Shown: positions 1 through 8,376 of the stretch, piece after piece | How the letters are laid out: every line of letters begins with the position of its first letter | Position numbering within the stretch: the first letter of the stretch is position 1 | Assembly (NCBI RefSeq): GCF_030123245.1 | Contig: NZ_CP126101.1 | Span: 618,501 to 682,500, forward strand | DNA from: Lysinibacillus pakistanensis | GTDB taxonomy: Bacteria > Bacillota > Bacilli > Bacillales_A > Planococcaceae | Length of the DNA: 64,000 nucleotides | Reading direction: 5' to 3' | Notes under the pieces: model-generated | The model's database searches: none | Seen by the model: only the letters and a program-made list of their open reading frames with translations | What the model was told of the DNA's origin: nothing | Translations under genes and position numbers: made by a program

Positions 1-51
1 TCATTTACAAAGTGAGCTTTTTTATTTATTTGGAAATTTTTGAATACCTTA

Positions 52-103
52 TTGACATTGGAAGGAAAATATTGTTACATTATAGGTAACTGATGTTACC
101 TAT
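52..103 (+). promoter_or_regulatory. Promoter and inverted-repeat operator of the TetR gene
   Basis: TTGACA at 52-57 and TTACAT at 75-80 are 17 bp apart, a good sigma-A layout. A perfect 9-bp inverted repeat, ATAGGTAAC at 82-90 and GTTACCTAT at 95-103, straddles the expected transcription start. Its position just ahead of a TetR-family gene fits an autorepression operator. The sequence pattern is direct; the autorepression is inferred. Confidence 0.7.
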
Positions 104-122
104 TAAGAGGGGGCAAATTTTT

Positions 123-692
123 TTGGCACCAAAAGAGCGGTTTACAGAGGAAATTTTAATGGATTGTGCTTTTGAAATGGCTAGGAAGAGTGGGATTGAT
201 AGTGTTAATGCAAGAGATTTAGCGAAAGAGTTAGGTTGTTCGACAAAGCCCATATTTCGATTATTCTCGAGTATGGACGATTTGAAGTATGCAATATATG
301 AAAGGGCTGGCAATCTTTATAATGAAAGAATGGCTCAGGGTTTGCAAGAAAGTTCTTTTTTAGGAATGGGGTTAGCTTATATTAACTTTGCTCGCGACGA
401 AAAAAAGTTATTTGAGCTGTTATTCCTATCCAATAAATATAAAATCTCAAGCTTTTCAGAGTTAATAAATGACGTAGAAAACCAAGGGATTGTAGCGCTA
501 ATTTCTAAATTAACGGGATTAACTCAAACCGCTGCTAGATCTCTATTTATAGATATATGGTTAACTACGCATGGTATTGCGACTATGTGTGCGACGAATA
601 CTTGCGATTTAGATGGCTCGGAAATTGAGGGTATTTTAAAAGATGTTTATGAAGGTGTTAAACAAAAATTGTTCGATGGAGAGAATAAATGA
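123..692 (+). CDS. TetR/AcrR family transcriptional regulator
   Basis: A 189-residue one-component regulator. Residues about 6-55 form the usual TetR N-terminal helix-turn-helix, including the stretch NARDLAKELGCSTKPIFRLF. The remainder is a helical ligand and dimerisation domain of normal length. I chose the TTG at 123 because an AGAGGGGG ribosome-binding site lies about 9 bases upstream and the protein then starts just ahead of the HTH. An in-frame ATG at 93 would lie inside the operator dyad and lacks a binding site. The perfect inverted repeat at 82-103 suggests it controls itself and perhaps the CcdC-like gene 46 bp downstream. The ligand cannot be told from sequence. Confidence 0.85.
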   Translation: MAPKERFTEEILMDCAFEMARKSGIDSVNARDLAKELGCSTKPIFRLFSSMDDLKYAIYERAGNLYNERMAQGLQESSFLGMGLAYINFARDEKKLFELLFLSNKYKISSFSELINDVENQGIVALISKLTGLTQTAARSLFIDIWLTTHGIATMCATNTCDLDGSEIEGILKDVYEGVKQKLFDGENK

Positions 693-738
693 AAATGAAA
701 AATTATTTTTTATACAATAATATTTCAGGGAGGTTTTT

Positions 739-1221
739 ATGCAAACTGTAATACCAGCTACATCTATGTTTATAATTATTGGGTTGTTCATTTTAATTCG
801 TAGAATCCGTTCTATGTACAAACCAACCAAAGGGAGAGGAGGGCGAATAATTCTTCCTCTTCTATTTTTAACACCTGGATTATCATTTTTTCTAAACGCT
901 TCTGGGCACGTCACATACCTTCAATTATCTATAGCAATTTTTTTAGGAGTGGGTTTTTCTATTCCTCTTATTTTATGGTCAGATTATGAAATACGAAATG
1001 ATGGTTTAATTTATGCGAAGAAAAGTCCTGCTTTTATAATTACTTTTGCCATTATGATTGCTTTACGTTATTATTTTCGACAACATATTTCGACTATCGA
1101 ACCAGGTACACTCAATATGCTAATTTTCTTACTTGTTATTTGTTATTTAATTCCTTGGAGAATAGCTTGCTATATAAAATATAAAAAGGTTCTTAAACTT
1201 AAAAATACAGTCAGCTTGTAG
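739..1221 (+). CDS. CcdC-like integral membrane protein (DUF1453)
   Basis: A 160-residue, very hydrophobic protein with four or five predicted membrane segments. It carries the family-typical central stretch YEIRNDGLIYAKKSPAFI and the C-terminal IPWRIACYI pattern that I associate with the CcdC/DUF1453 family. B. subtilis CcdC sits next to the cytochrome c maturation protein CcdA, but is itself of unclear function. Here there is no ccdA neighbour; the gene follows a TetR regulator, so it may be the regulator's target. A strong GGGAGG site precedes the ATG. Family assignment is from recall of the motif; any specific role is unknown. Confidence 0.7.
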   Translation: MQTVIPATSMFIIIGLFILIRRIRSMYKPTKGRGGRIILPLLFLTPGLSFFLNASGHVTYLQLSIAIFLGVGFSIPLILWSDYEIRNDGLIYAKKSPAFIITFAIMIALRYYFRQHISTIEPGTLNMLIFLLVICYLIPWRIACYIKYKKVLKLKNTVSL

Positions 1222-1244
1222 AACTTCGTATATCTACACCCTAA

Positions 1245-1352
1245 AAACATAAGTTTGAAGGTAATGATGGGTTAATTACAGGGAATATTGGAGATATGGT
1301 TGGTACTGTCAATAATGAAACATATAAAGAGATGAATATAAAATTAAAATAA
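1245..1352 (+). pseudogene. Possible 3' remnant of a lost small gene
   Basis: A 35-codon open stretch reads KFEGNDGLITGNIGDM and continues to a hydrophilic lysine-rich end and a TAA. It begins directly after an in-frame stop at 1242, with no start codon or ribosome-binding site. The amino-acid composition looks protein-like rather than random AT-rich DNA. I read it as the tail of a decayed gene, but cannot name the family. Confidence 0.3.
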
Positions 1353-1436
1353 AATTCAATGATGAACAAGATGTTATAAGATTGCAGTTATTGAAATAAC
1401 GAGTACTTTAATTAAATATTCGATTTACGAAATACC

Positions 1437-1494
1437 AAACATAAAAACAGGGTTGATTCTACACATTTGTAGATTAACTTTGTTTTTATGTTTT
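1437..1494 (+). terminator. Long stem-loop, probably a bidirectional terminator
   Basis: AAACATAAAAACA at 1437-1449 pairs perfectly with TGTTTTTATGTTT at 1481-1493, and the inner part GATTCTACA/TGTAGATT extends the stem. It has A-rich and T-rich flanks on both sides, so it could stop transcription in either direction. Confidence 0.55.
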
Positions 1495-1575
1495 AACAGC
1501 AACAATATTTTAGAAAACAGCCTTAACAAAAGAGGAAGACACCACCTTAGATTTTTATTACGAATAACATCAAAA

Positions 1576-1609
1576 GCGGCTACTCATTAATTTGAGTGGA
1601 TGTTTTTTT
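1576..1609 (+). terminator. Rho-independent terminator
   Basis: ACTCA and TGAGT flank a short TTAATT loop, with further partial pairing on either side, and a run of eight T residues follows. It isolates ywiB-argS from upstream transcription. Confidence 0.5.
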
Positions 1610-1710
1610 AGTTCTCATATAAAGATGAACTACCTTATGTTTTTCAGCATGAATTGAATTGTAATAATTTGTGGAAATGGGAATCTGATTGGATATACTT
1701 GACTTCTATC

Positions 1711-1740
1711 TTGAAAAAACATGAGGATTCATCCTATAAT
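1711..1740 (+). promoter_or_regulatory. Sigma-A promoter of ywiB-argS
   Basis: TTGAAA at 1711-1716 and a perfect TATAAT at 1735-1740 are 18 bp apart. Transcription would start near 1747, about 35 bases before ywiB. Confidence 0.7.
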
Positions 1741-1780
1741 AAATAGGTTATAGGAAAAACAATAAAAGGGAGCGTCCATA

Positions 1781-2212
1781 ATGGCGAACGAAGTAAGATC
1801 GCAGGTGAACATTAAGCTCATTTCTACGATTCGGCCTATTGATGGGGAGTCTGAAAGTTATGAAATGTGGCTGACAGGGCAGCTACTTGAAAAAGCAGGA
1901 AGCATCTATTTGAAATATGAAGAGGTGCAGGAGGATAAAACCATCCGCACAACTATGAAGCTAGGTAATGAACAGGCATTAATTATGCGTACTGGAGCAG
2001 TAAAAATGCGACTACCACTTAACATAATTGAACAACAAATAGGTCATTATGAAAGTGAATTTGGTTCAATGCCACTCGTCATCCACACGAAAAAAATGAC
2101 GTATATAAAACAGGCAGTAAGCGGAGAATTCCATGTACAGTATGATCTACTAATGGGTGGGCAATCCGTTGGCAACTATACATTAGATATTACATTTACG
2201 GAGGTACAGTGA
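1781..2212 (+). CDS. ywiB: DUF1934 family beta-barrel protein (YwiB)
   Basis: A 143-residue small cytoplasmic protein with alternating beta strands, typical of the DUF1934/YwiB calycin-like family. Its biochemical role is not established. YwiB is found directly upstream of argS in Bacillus, and the same is seen here: the stop codon overlaps the argS ATG by one base (TGATG), so the two are translationally coupled. A strong promoter at 1711-1740 and an AAAAGGGAG binding site serve it. Identification rests on both sequence character and this conserved neighbour. Confidence 0.85.
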   Translation: MANEVRSQVNIKLISTIRPIDGESESYEMWLTGQLLEKAGSIYLKYEEVQEDKTIRTTMKLGNEQALIMRTGAVKMRLPLNIIEQQIGHYESEFGSMPLVIHTKKMTYIKQAVSGEFHVQYDLLMGGQSVGNYTLDITFTEVQ

Positions 2213-3879
2213 TGAACGCAGTAGAACAAGTACAACAGGCCATTAAGACGGCAATTGCGCAGGCTGTTGAAAAAGCTGGCTTAGTTGAGGCTGGGACAGA
2301 TTTAAGTATTCACCTTGAAACACCGAAGGATAAGTCAAATGGGGATTATGCTACTAATATTGCAATGCAATTAACGAAATTGGCAAAAAAACCACCCCGT
2401 GCAATTGCTGAAGCTATTTTAGAAAATCTTGAAACTGCTGGAACAGATATCGAGAAAATTGATATTGCTGGTCCAGGCTTTATTAATATCACAGTGCGTA
2501 AGGATTTCTTAACGGGTGTTGTGAAGGCAGTGCTTGAGCAAGGGGCTGATTATGGTCGTTCAAATGCTGGCACAGGAGAAAAAATCCAGGTTGAGTTTGT
2601 ATCTGCAAATCCAACTGGTGACCTTCATTTAGGACATGCACGTGGAGCTTCTGTAGGAGACTCTTTATGTAATGTATTAGATATGGCAGGCTATAATGTA
2701 TCTCGTGAGTATTATATTAATGATGCAGGTAACCAAATTAATAATTTAGCCTATTCACTAGAAGCTCGTTATAAGCAAGCTTTAGGTCTAGAAGCAGAGA
2801 TGCCTGAGGATGGCTACCATGGTGCAGATATCATTGAAATCGCTGGTAAACTTGCTGGTGAGCATGGTAATACTATTTTATCCAAATCAGACGAGGAACG
2901 ATTTGCTTTCTTCCGCCAGCATGGTTTAGCTTTAGAATTAGATAAACTGAAAACAGACCTTGCCAACTTCCGTGTAAACTTTGATGTTTGGTATTCTGAA
3001 ACTTCGTTATATGAAAACGGTAAAATTGAAGTTGCGTTAGATAAATTAAAGGCTAATGGTCATGTATTTGAAGAAGACGGTGCTACATGGTTCCGCTCTA
3101 CAACATTTGGTGATGATAAGGACCGTGTATTAATTAAAAATGATGGCTCGTTCACATATTTAACGCCAGATATTGCCTACCATGAGGACAAAATTGTTCG
3201 TGGCTTCGATAAATTAATCAATATTTGGGGAGCTGACCACCACGGCTATATTCCACGTATGAAAGCAGCTATTCAAGCACTTGGCTATGACCGTGATACG
3301 CTTGAGGTTGAAGTTATCCAGATGGTACAGCTTTATAAAAATGGCGAAAAATTTAAAATGTCAAAACGTACAGGGAACGCTGTGACAATGCGTGAACTAG
3401 TTGAAGAGGTTGGCTTAGATGCAGTTCGTTATTTCTTCGTTAAAACTGCAGGCGATTCTCATATGGACTTTGACCTTGACCTAGCTGTTTCTCAATCAAA
3501 TGAAAACCCAGTGTATTATGCACAATACGCGCATGCACGTATTTCATCGATTTTACGTTCAGCTAATGAGCAAGGCTTTGCTGCAACAACAGATCATTTA
3601 ACGCTGTTAACGGCTGAAAAAGAGATTGATTTATTGAAAAAAGTGGGCGATTTCCCGAAAGTGGTAGCTGAAGCAGCGAAGCACCGCACCCCACATCGCA
3701 TCGCAAACTATATTCAAGAAACAGCAGCAGCTTTCCATAGCTTCTATAACGCTGAAAAAGTGTTAGATGCTTCAAATAAAGAACAAACAGAAGCACGTTT
3801 GGCCCTTATTACTGCTGTGCGCACAACAATTGCAAACGCATTACGCTTAATCGGAGTATCGGCTCCAGAAAAAATGTAA
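2212..3879 (+). CDS. argS: Arginyl-tRNA synthetase
   Basis: A 555-residue class I aminoacyl-tRNA synthetase charging tRNA-Arg. The N-terminal Add-1 domain (about 1-95) recognises the tRNA D-loop. The HIGH-type motif appears as HLGHARGA near residue 143, the KMSKS-type loop as [11 protein letters not shown] near 384, and the C-terminal anticodon-binding DALR domain closes the protein. The ATG at 2212 has GGAGG 7 bases upstream; a GTG at 2209 is in frame but too close to that site. The length fits the family. It is followed by a strong terminator, so ywiB-argS is a two-gene unit. Confidence 0.97.
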   Translation: MNAVEQVQQAIKTAIAQAVEKAGLVEAGTDLSIHLETPKDKSNGDYATNIAMQLTKLAKKPPRAIAEAILENLETAGTDIEKIDIAGPGFINITVRKDFLTGVVKAVLEQGADYGRSNAGTGEKIQVEFVSANPTGDLHLGHARGASVGDSLCNVLDMAGYNVSREYYINDAGNQINNLAYSLEARYKQALGLEAEMPEDGYHGADIIEIAGKLAGEHGNTILSKSDEERFAFFRQHGLALELDKLKTDLANFRVNFDVWYSETSLYENGKIEVALDKLKANGHVFEEDGATWFRSTTFGDDKDRVLIKNDGSFTYLTPDIAYHEDKIVRGFDKLINIWGADHHGYIPRMKAAIQALGYDRDTLEVEVIQMVQLYKNGEKFKMSKRTGNAVTMRELVEEVGLDAVRYFFVKTAGDSHMDFDLDLAVSQSNENPVYYAQYAHARISSILRSANEQGFAATTDHLTLLTAEKEIDLLKKVGDFPKVVAEAAKHRTPHRIANYIQETAAAFHSFYNAEKVLDASNKEQTEARLALITAVRTTIANALRLIGVSAPEKM

Positions 3880-3889
3880 TAAAGTTTTT

Positions 3890-3924
3890 CCCCCTAGCAT
3901 GATATTGTGCTGGGGGGTTTTTTT
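3890..3924 (+). terminator. argS terminator
   Basis: CCCCC and GGGGG arms with an inner GCA/TGC pairing are followed by seven T residues, 10 bases after the argS stop. Confidence 0.85.
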
Positions 3925-3935
3925 GTGGCTCGGAT

Positions 3936-4019
3936 GGATGGAAGGGTCAAAGTGATGGATAGAAAGTAGAAACAGGCGGATAGAAGCAGCGAAGTGACAG
4001 ATAGACTCTGTAAATGGTT
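3936..4019. repeat. 21-bp periodic array, about 4 units
   Basis: GGAT(A/G)GAA-like cores start at 3936, 3957, 3978 and 3999, exactly 21 bp apart, with AAGTGA-like tails. Similar arrays lie at 18320-18500 and 50253-50357. No gene or clear promoter is seen inside it. Confidence 0.6.
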
Positions 4020-4069
4020 TTATTCAACTGCTTTAAGTGTTGTTTTTTCTGTTAATTACGAAAATTCTG

Positions 4070-4100
4070 TTGAAGTTTACGTTAACGTCAATGGTATACT
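4070..4100 (+). promoter_or_regulatory. MerR-type promoter with operator in a 19-bp spacer
   Basis: TTGAAG at 4070-4075 and TATACT at 4095-4100 are separated by 19 bp, the over-long spacer typical of MerR-activated promoters. Inside the spacer lies the dyad TTTACGTTAACGTCAA (4076-4091), centred on ACGTTAACGT. This resembles sites described for LiuR-type MerR regulators of acyl-CoA catabolism (from recall). The next gene encodes a MerR protein. Confidence 0.75.
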
Positions 4101-4124
4101 GATGGAAATTGAGAGGGGGAGAAG

Positions 4125-4514
4125 ATGAAGACGATTCAAGAAGTGGCAAAGGAGTTTAATGTCTCTACACGAACCATACGCTATTATGAGGAGCTTGGGC
4201 TTCTTCATCCTAGTCGTTCATCTACTAATCAGCGAACCTTTTCAAAAAAAGAGTTAGCCAAGCTTAAACTTATTTTTCGAGGAAAGCGTTATGGATTTTC
4301 CCTTGAGGAAATCAAGGAGATGGTTCTGCTATTTGATTTTGATCGTACGGGGATTCAGCAATTAGAGCGAACAGTCGAATATGGAGAACAAAAAATACAA
4401 GAAATTGATAGTAAAATAACAGAGCTTGTACAAATGAAGATGGAATTACAGCAATTACATGACAAGTTTAGTGAAAAATTAGCGATTTTAAAGGGAGAGA
4501 TGCACGGTGAATAG
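4125..4514 (+). CDS. MerR family regulator of acyl-CoA metabolism (LiuR-like)
   Basis: A 129-residue regulator. Residues 1-70 form the winged helix-turn-helix, with TIQEVAKEFNVSTRTIRYYE at the start and the RGKRYGFSLEEIKEM wing. A long dimerisation coiled coil follows (about 75-120). There is no cysteine-rich metal site, so metal sensing is unlikely and an acyl-CoA ligand is plausible. It overlaps the acyl-CoA ligase gene by 8 bases and shares its promoter, whose operator sits in a 19-bp spacer. Neighbours and operator both suggest a LiuR-type role in fatty-acid or branched-chain acid breakdown; the ligand is inferred. Confidence 0.85.
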   Translation: MKTIQEVAKEFNVSTRTIRYYEELGLLHPSRSSTNQRTFSKKELAKLKLIFRGKRYGFSLEEIKEMVLLFDFDRTGIQQLERTVEYGEQKIQEIDSKITELVQMKMELQQLHDKFSEKLAILKGEMHGE

Positions 4515-6009
4515 TTCAAATTTATTAGCACGGAATGCCCGAAAGTATCCAACAGCTGAAGCGGTGATTTGTCATGGTCGACGAGTGACCTATCGCGATT
4601 TAGATGAGCAAGTGACAAGACTTAGTCATGCTTTGCTTGAGAGGGGTGTTCAGCAAGGAGATAAGGTCATCATTTTTATGCCAAATGTTGTAGAGTTTGT
4701 TGTTAGCTATTTTGCGATTCAACGTATTGGGGCAATTGTTGTTCCAGTCAATGCGAAATTTACCTTACAAGAGGTAGAGTATGTGGCACAGCATGCAGAG
4801 GCTACAGCAATTCTTGTACATGAAGCTATTTTTCATGCAGTCGAAAATATTTCGATCATACCAATGAAAATTAAAACGGGTCAAGAGATATCTGGTTGGT
4901 TAAGCTTTGAAGCATTAATTCAAAGTGCCAGCTCACAAACAATTGATTGTCAGCTCAATGAGGATGACGCTTCGACAATTTTATATACCTCAGGGACAAC
5001 AGGAAAACCAAAAGGCGTGTTATTTAGCTATCGTAATATTTTAACCGTAGCACAAATGATTGCTGTCGAGATGGAGGTAAAGCCCGAAAGCCGCATCCTT
5101 CTAATGATGCCGTTAACGCATTCAGCTCCATTGCATTTATTTTTAATGGCGGGAATGCTTGTTGGCTCGACACATGTATTAACCCCAACATTTACACCTG
5201 ATTTGTTCTTGGATTCAATTGAACAGGAGAAGACAACGCATTTCTTTGGTGCGCCAGTTGCCTATTTGTTAACAGCTCAAATGCCGGGATTGCAAACTGC
5301 TGATTTATCCTCTATGAAGTGGTGGGTATATGGTGGTGCACCATTATCACAAAATGAAATCAGTTATATACAAAAAGCTTTCCGTACAAATCATCTAACA
5401 TGTGTTTATGGATTAACGGAGGCTGGTCCAAGCGGCTCATTATTATTTGGTGAGGAACATAAGACAAAGGCAGGAAGTATAGGACAACGTGCACCTCTTG
5501 GAACGGAGCTACGTATTATTAATGAGGATGGAGAGGATGTACGTGCTGGTGAGGTAGGTGAAATTGTGCTATTTGGAGAAGGCAATATGCTAGGCTACTA
5601 TAAGGACGACATTGCGACGAAGGCTGCATTTATAAATGGCTGGTTAAAAACTGGTGATTTAGCTCGTGTGGATGAAGACGGGTATATATGGATTGTTGAT
5701 CGCAAGAAGGATGTGATTATATCTGGTGGTGTCAATATTTATCCAAAGGAAATTGAAGATTGTATTGTAAGCTTTGAGGGGATTTTTGAGGTAGCGGTTA
5801 TCGGTGTACCTCATCCGCAGTGGGGTGAAACAGTAAAGGCTGTTTATGCTGCCAAAACAGAAATTGATGACAAGGCTCTTCAACATTATTTGGAGCAGCA
5901 TCTCGCTAAATTTAAAATTCCGCGAATTTTTGAGCAAGTGGAAGCGCTTCCGCGGAATGCATCGGGCAAAATATTAAAACAATCCTTGAAGGGACAAGAG
6001 GTGAGATAA
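4507..6009 (+). CDS. Acyl-CoA synthetase, AMP-forming (class I adenylate-forming)
   Basis: A 500-residue ATP-dependent acid:CoA ligase, probably acting on fatty or branched short- to medium-chain acids. The phosphate-binding loop TILYTSGTTGKPKG lies near residues 157-170. The adenylation motif GYYKDD, the hinge WLKTGDLARVDEDGY and DRKKDVIISGGVNIYP follow, and the catalytic C-terminal lysine is in ASGKILK near 490. The GTG start at 4507 has a GGGAGAG site and overlaps the merR stop. Two bases separate it from the acyl-CoA dehydrogenase. The substrate cannot be fixed from sequence; fatty acid, isovalerate-type and aryl acids are all possible. Confidence 0.9.
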   Translation: MNSSNLLARNARKYPTAEAVICHGRRVTYRDLDEQVTRLSHALLERGVQQGDKVIIFMPNVVEFVVSYFAIQRIGAIVVPVNAKFTLQEVEYVAQHAEATAILVHEAIFHAVENISIIPMKIKTGQEISGWLSFEALIQSASSQTIDCQLNEDDASTILYTSGTTGKPKGVLFSYRNILTVAQMIAVEMEVKPESRILLMMPLTHSAPLHLFLMAGMLVGSTHVLTPTFTPDLFLDSIEQEKTTHFFGAPVAYLLTAQMPGLQTADLSSMKWWVYGGAPLSQNEISYIQKAFRTNHLTCVYGLTEAGPSGSLLFGEEHKTKAGSIGQRAPLGTELRIINEDGEDVRAGEVGEIVLFGEGNMLGYYKDDIATKAAFINGWLKTGDLARVDEDGYIWIVDRKKDVIISGGVNIYPKEIEDCIVSFEGIFEVAVIGVPHPQWGETVKAVYAAKTEIDDKALQHYLEQHLAKFKIPRIFEQVEALPRNASGKILKQSLKGQEVR

Positions 6010-6011
6010 TT

Positions 6012-7679
6012 ATGAAGGTGTTACAGCAGGAAGAAATGAAAACAACGAACTTTTTTAAAGATAATGATACGCTCCATAGTATTTTAGAAATAATGCTTGA
6101 TAAAGAATTTGCGGAATATGCAACACGTGAGCTAACAGATTTTGGAGAGCTTTGTGCTGGAGATATTGATAGGAGAGCGAAGCATACAGATAGAGAGGGC
6201 GAGCCTCGATTAGAACGTTATAATGCTTACGGTGAAGAAATATCAGAAATTTGGGTCAATGATGGCTACAAAAAAACAATAGAAGAGACGTATAATACAG
6301 GGATTGTGGGCTATGTGCATAAGAATATTCCGCAACTAGGAAGAAAGGGTAATTATGTATATAGCTTTGCCCAAGGGTATTTACTATCCCATGCTGAGCC
6401 GGGCTTTTATTGTCCTGTTACATTAACAATGGCTACAGCTTATTTACTCGATCACTATGCGAATGATGAGGTAAAGGAACGGTTTTTACCACATGTTTGT
6501 GCAACAGGTGATACTGAGCTCTATGAGGGAGCAACCTTTTTAACAGAACGACAAGGTGGCTCGGATGTTGGGGCAAATGCTGTAGAGGCAAGACAGGAAG
6601 GCGAGCAGTTCCGTTTATATGGTGAAAAATATTTTGCATCCAATGTAGGCATGTGCGGTGTAGCAATGGTACTGGCTCGACTCCAAGGGGCTTCTGCCGG
6701 CTCTAAAGGGCTAACATTATTTGCAGTTCCATGGCGAGCGGAGGATGGTACTATGAATAACCTTCGTATTCGTCGCTTAAAGGATAAGCTTGGCGTGAAG
6801 GCAGTTCCCTCTGGTGAGGTAGAATTTGATGGTGCACTTTCCTATATTGTAGGTGAGCCGAATAAAGGAATTTATTATATGCTAGAGGCACTTAATCTAT
6901 CAAGAATTTGCAATGCCGTAGCTTCTTTAGGTATTATGCGACGTGGCTTTTTAGAGGCAAAGCATTATGTGACAAACCGTTATGCCTTTGGTAAGCCTTT
7001 AACGCAATATCCAATGATTCAGGATACACTAGGAAAATTTGCGGCAAAGCTTCATGTAGAAGTAGCAACAGTTTTTGATCTTATTCAGCTGTATGATAAG
7101 GTGACAAGTGGTCAGGGCAATCATGAGGATATGATTATGAATCGTTTAAATATAGCCATTATGAAAAAGGAAACAGCCGAGCGAGCGGTAAAATATGCAA
7201 GTGAAGCGATTGAATTACATGGTGGAAATGGCTATATTGAAGACTTTGTGACACCTCGCTTACTAAGAGATGCACAGGTGCTTACGGTGTGGGAAGGAAC
7301 TGCCAATATACTGGCATTAGAGCTGATTCGTTTAGTAGATAAGTTCCAAGCTCATAAGTTGTTTGTACGTATTATGGAGGAACGCTTAGCTAAGGTAGCT
7401 AACAGCACCCTAAGCCAATTAGTAGTGGAACAATTAGTGCAATTGAAATCGACATTGCATACGTTTAGCTCTTTGGATGAAGCAACGAAAACTTTAGAGG
7501 CAAAAGCGGTAGCAGAAAAAATGGCGCATATGTATGAAAGTGTTGTAGCTGTGGAATGGGCTCACAGAGTCGGTGGTAAATATGAAAAGCTGGCAGATAT
7601 TTATTTAGAGCATACATGGGCATTAAGAGAACTAGGGGCGCCGATGAAAACAGTTCAGTATTTTGCAGATATCCTTTAA
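6012..7679 (+). CDS. Acyl-CoA dehydrogenase, AidB/DmdC-like long form
   Basis: A 555-residue flavoprotein, about 170 residues longer than classical acyl-CoA dehydrogenases. It has the N-terminal helical domain, the beta domain with TFLTERQGGSDVGANAV, and the C-terminal helical domain with NRYAFGKPLTQYPMIQDTLG and LHGGNGYIEDF. An extra helical tail (about 440-555) resembles the AidB and 3-methylmercaptopropionyl-CoA dehydrogenase groups. It would oxidise the CoA ester made by the preceding ligase and reduce an electron-transfer flavoprotein. GAGGTGAG lies just upstream. It is the last gene of the MerR operon; a dispersed repeat and a terminator follow. Confidence 0.88.
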   Translation: MKVLQQEEMKTTNFFKDNDTLHSILEIMLDKEFAEYATRELTDFGELCAGDIDRRAKHTDREGEPRLERYNAYGEEISEIWVNDGYKKTIEETYNTGIVGYVHKNIPQLGRKGNYVYSFAQGYLLSHAEPGFYCPVTLTMATAYLLDHYANDEVKERFLPHVCATGDTELYEGATFLTERQGGSDVGANAVEARQEGEQFRLYGEKYFASNVGMCGVAMVLARLQGASAGSKGLTLFAVPWRAEDGTMNNLRIRRLKDKLGVKAVPSGEVEFDGALSYIVGEPNKGIYYMLEALNLSRICNAVASLGIMRRGFLEAKHYVTNRYAFGKPLTQYPMIQDTLGKFAAKLHVEVATVFDLIQLYDKVTSGQGNHEDMIMNRLNIAIMKKETAERAVKYASEAIELHGGNGYIEDFVTPRLLRDAQVLTVWEGTANILALELIRLVDKFQAHKLFVRIMEERLAKVANSTLSQLVVEQLVQLKSTLHTFSSLDEATKTLEAKAVAEKMAHMYESVVAVEWAHRVGGKYEKLADIYLEHTWALRELGAPMKTVQYFADIL

Positions 7680-7683
7680 CTTC

Positions 7684-7933
7684 TTTCAGCAGAAGTTTCC
7701 CACCTCTATAGGTGGTGAGATGAATCCGAATTTAAGCTACTTTTCAGAGGATGTCCAAACACCCGCTGAAATAGAGGAACTCAGGCTAAGATCTTCACAT
7801 CCTGTGAAAACGCCTGAGTGACCAACATCGTGTTGGCCCAAAGCCTCTGGCGGATGTCACGGAATCGAAAAGGAGTTCTTTGTGTAAGCACAAAGCCGAT
7901 TCCGAACGCAATTATGCCGAGGCATAATTGATT
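7684..7933 (+). repeat. Dispersed multi-hairpin repeat, copy A
   Basis: Four stems can be read: outer TTTCAGC/GCTGAAA (7684-7690, 7765-7771); CCACCT/AGGTGG (7700-7705, 7710-7715); CGGAATCG/CGATTCCG (7860-7867, 7897-7904), with inner CTTTGTG/CACAAAG; and CAATTATGCC/GGCATAATTG (7909-7918, 7921-7930). The core AAGCCTCTGGCGGATGTCAC is shared with copy B. This copy carries an extra block of nested hairpins at about 7778-7838 (CTCAGGC/GCCTGAG, TTCACA/TGTGAA, CCAAC/GTTGG). Confidence 0.8.
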
Positions 7934-7940
7934 AAAGGAG

Positions 7941-7970
7941 AAGTCGTCTAGATGGTAGGCGACTTTTTTT
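7941..7970 (+). terminator. Terminator of the merR-acyl-CoA operon
   Basis: AAGTCGTCTA at 7941-7950 pairs with TAGGCGACTT at 7956-7965 and is followed by a T run. Confidence 0.85.
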
Positions 7971-8000
7971 GTTTTCATGTATAATAAAATCAACTGAATA

Positions 8001-8200
8001 TTATAAAGGTTCTTTACTTATGTAAAGTGAAAAGGGAAATCGGTGATATTCCGATGCGGTCCCGCCACTGTATGTGCTAGTTTTTTCAATGTACGCCACT
8101 GAAAGTTTTTCGGGAAGGCTTGAAAAAATGTATGGAGCACGAGCCAGGAGACCTGCCTTTATAGAGACACGTTACAACCTACGAGGATAGGGTGGAGGAT
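8001..8200 (+). promoter_or_regulatory. Adenosylcobalamin riboswitch
   Basis: The 5' conserved block AAAGGGAAATCGGTG (8031-8045), the TCCCGCCACTG block (8060-8070), and the B12 box GAGCCAGGAGACCTGCC (8141-8157) are all present in the canonical order. A Rho-independent terminator at 8223-8255 follows, giving the usual transcription-attenuation layout. It stands 180 bases upstream of btuF, so cobalamin should shut down the btuF-btuC-btuD::cbiZ-pduO genes. A TATAAT at 7980-7985 may be the -10 element. Confidence 0.95.
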
Positions 8201-8222
8201 TTTGCGTATTTTTGTGCATTAT

Positions 8223-8255
8223 TACCCCTCACTTTGGATGAGGGGTATTTGTTTT
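8223..8255 (+). terminator. Expression-platform terminator of the B12 riboswitch
   Basis: TACCCCTCA (8223-8231) pairs with TGAGGGGTA (8239-8247), then TTTGTTTT. It lies directly after the B12 aptamer and before btuF. Confidence 0.9.
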
Positions 8256-8376
8256 GTATGGAAGATGTCGATAAATTTGAAAAAATGGGCGATAAACTTA
8301 TAAATTTCGTCGATTACTAATCTATCAGCAAAATAATTCGTAAAAATTTACGCACTTATATACTAGGAGGATTCAT

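Larger units (their letters stand above)
1353..1698. other. AT-rich non-coding stretch
   Basis: I find no supported gene here. It holds two hairpins, annotated separately, and otherwise AT-rich sequence with stops in all frames. It may be what remains of sequence lost between the CcdC-like gene and ywiB. Confidence 0.5.

Noticed and set aside
7684..7933. Copy A as a protein-coding or tRNA-like region
   Set aside because: No frame is conserved among copies, stops occur in all frames, and the fold is not a tRNA cloverleaf; the shared signal is in paired arms.
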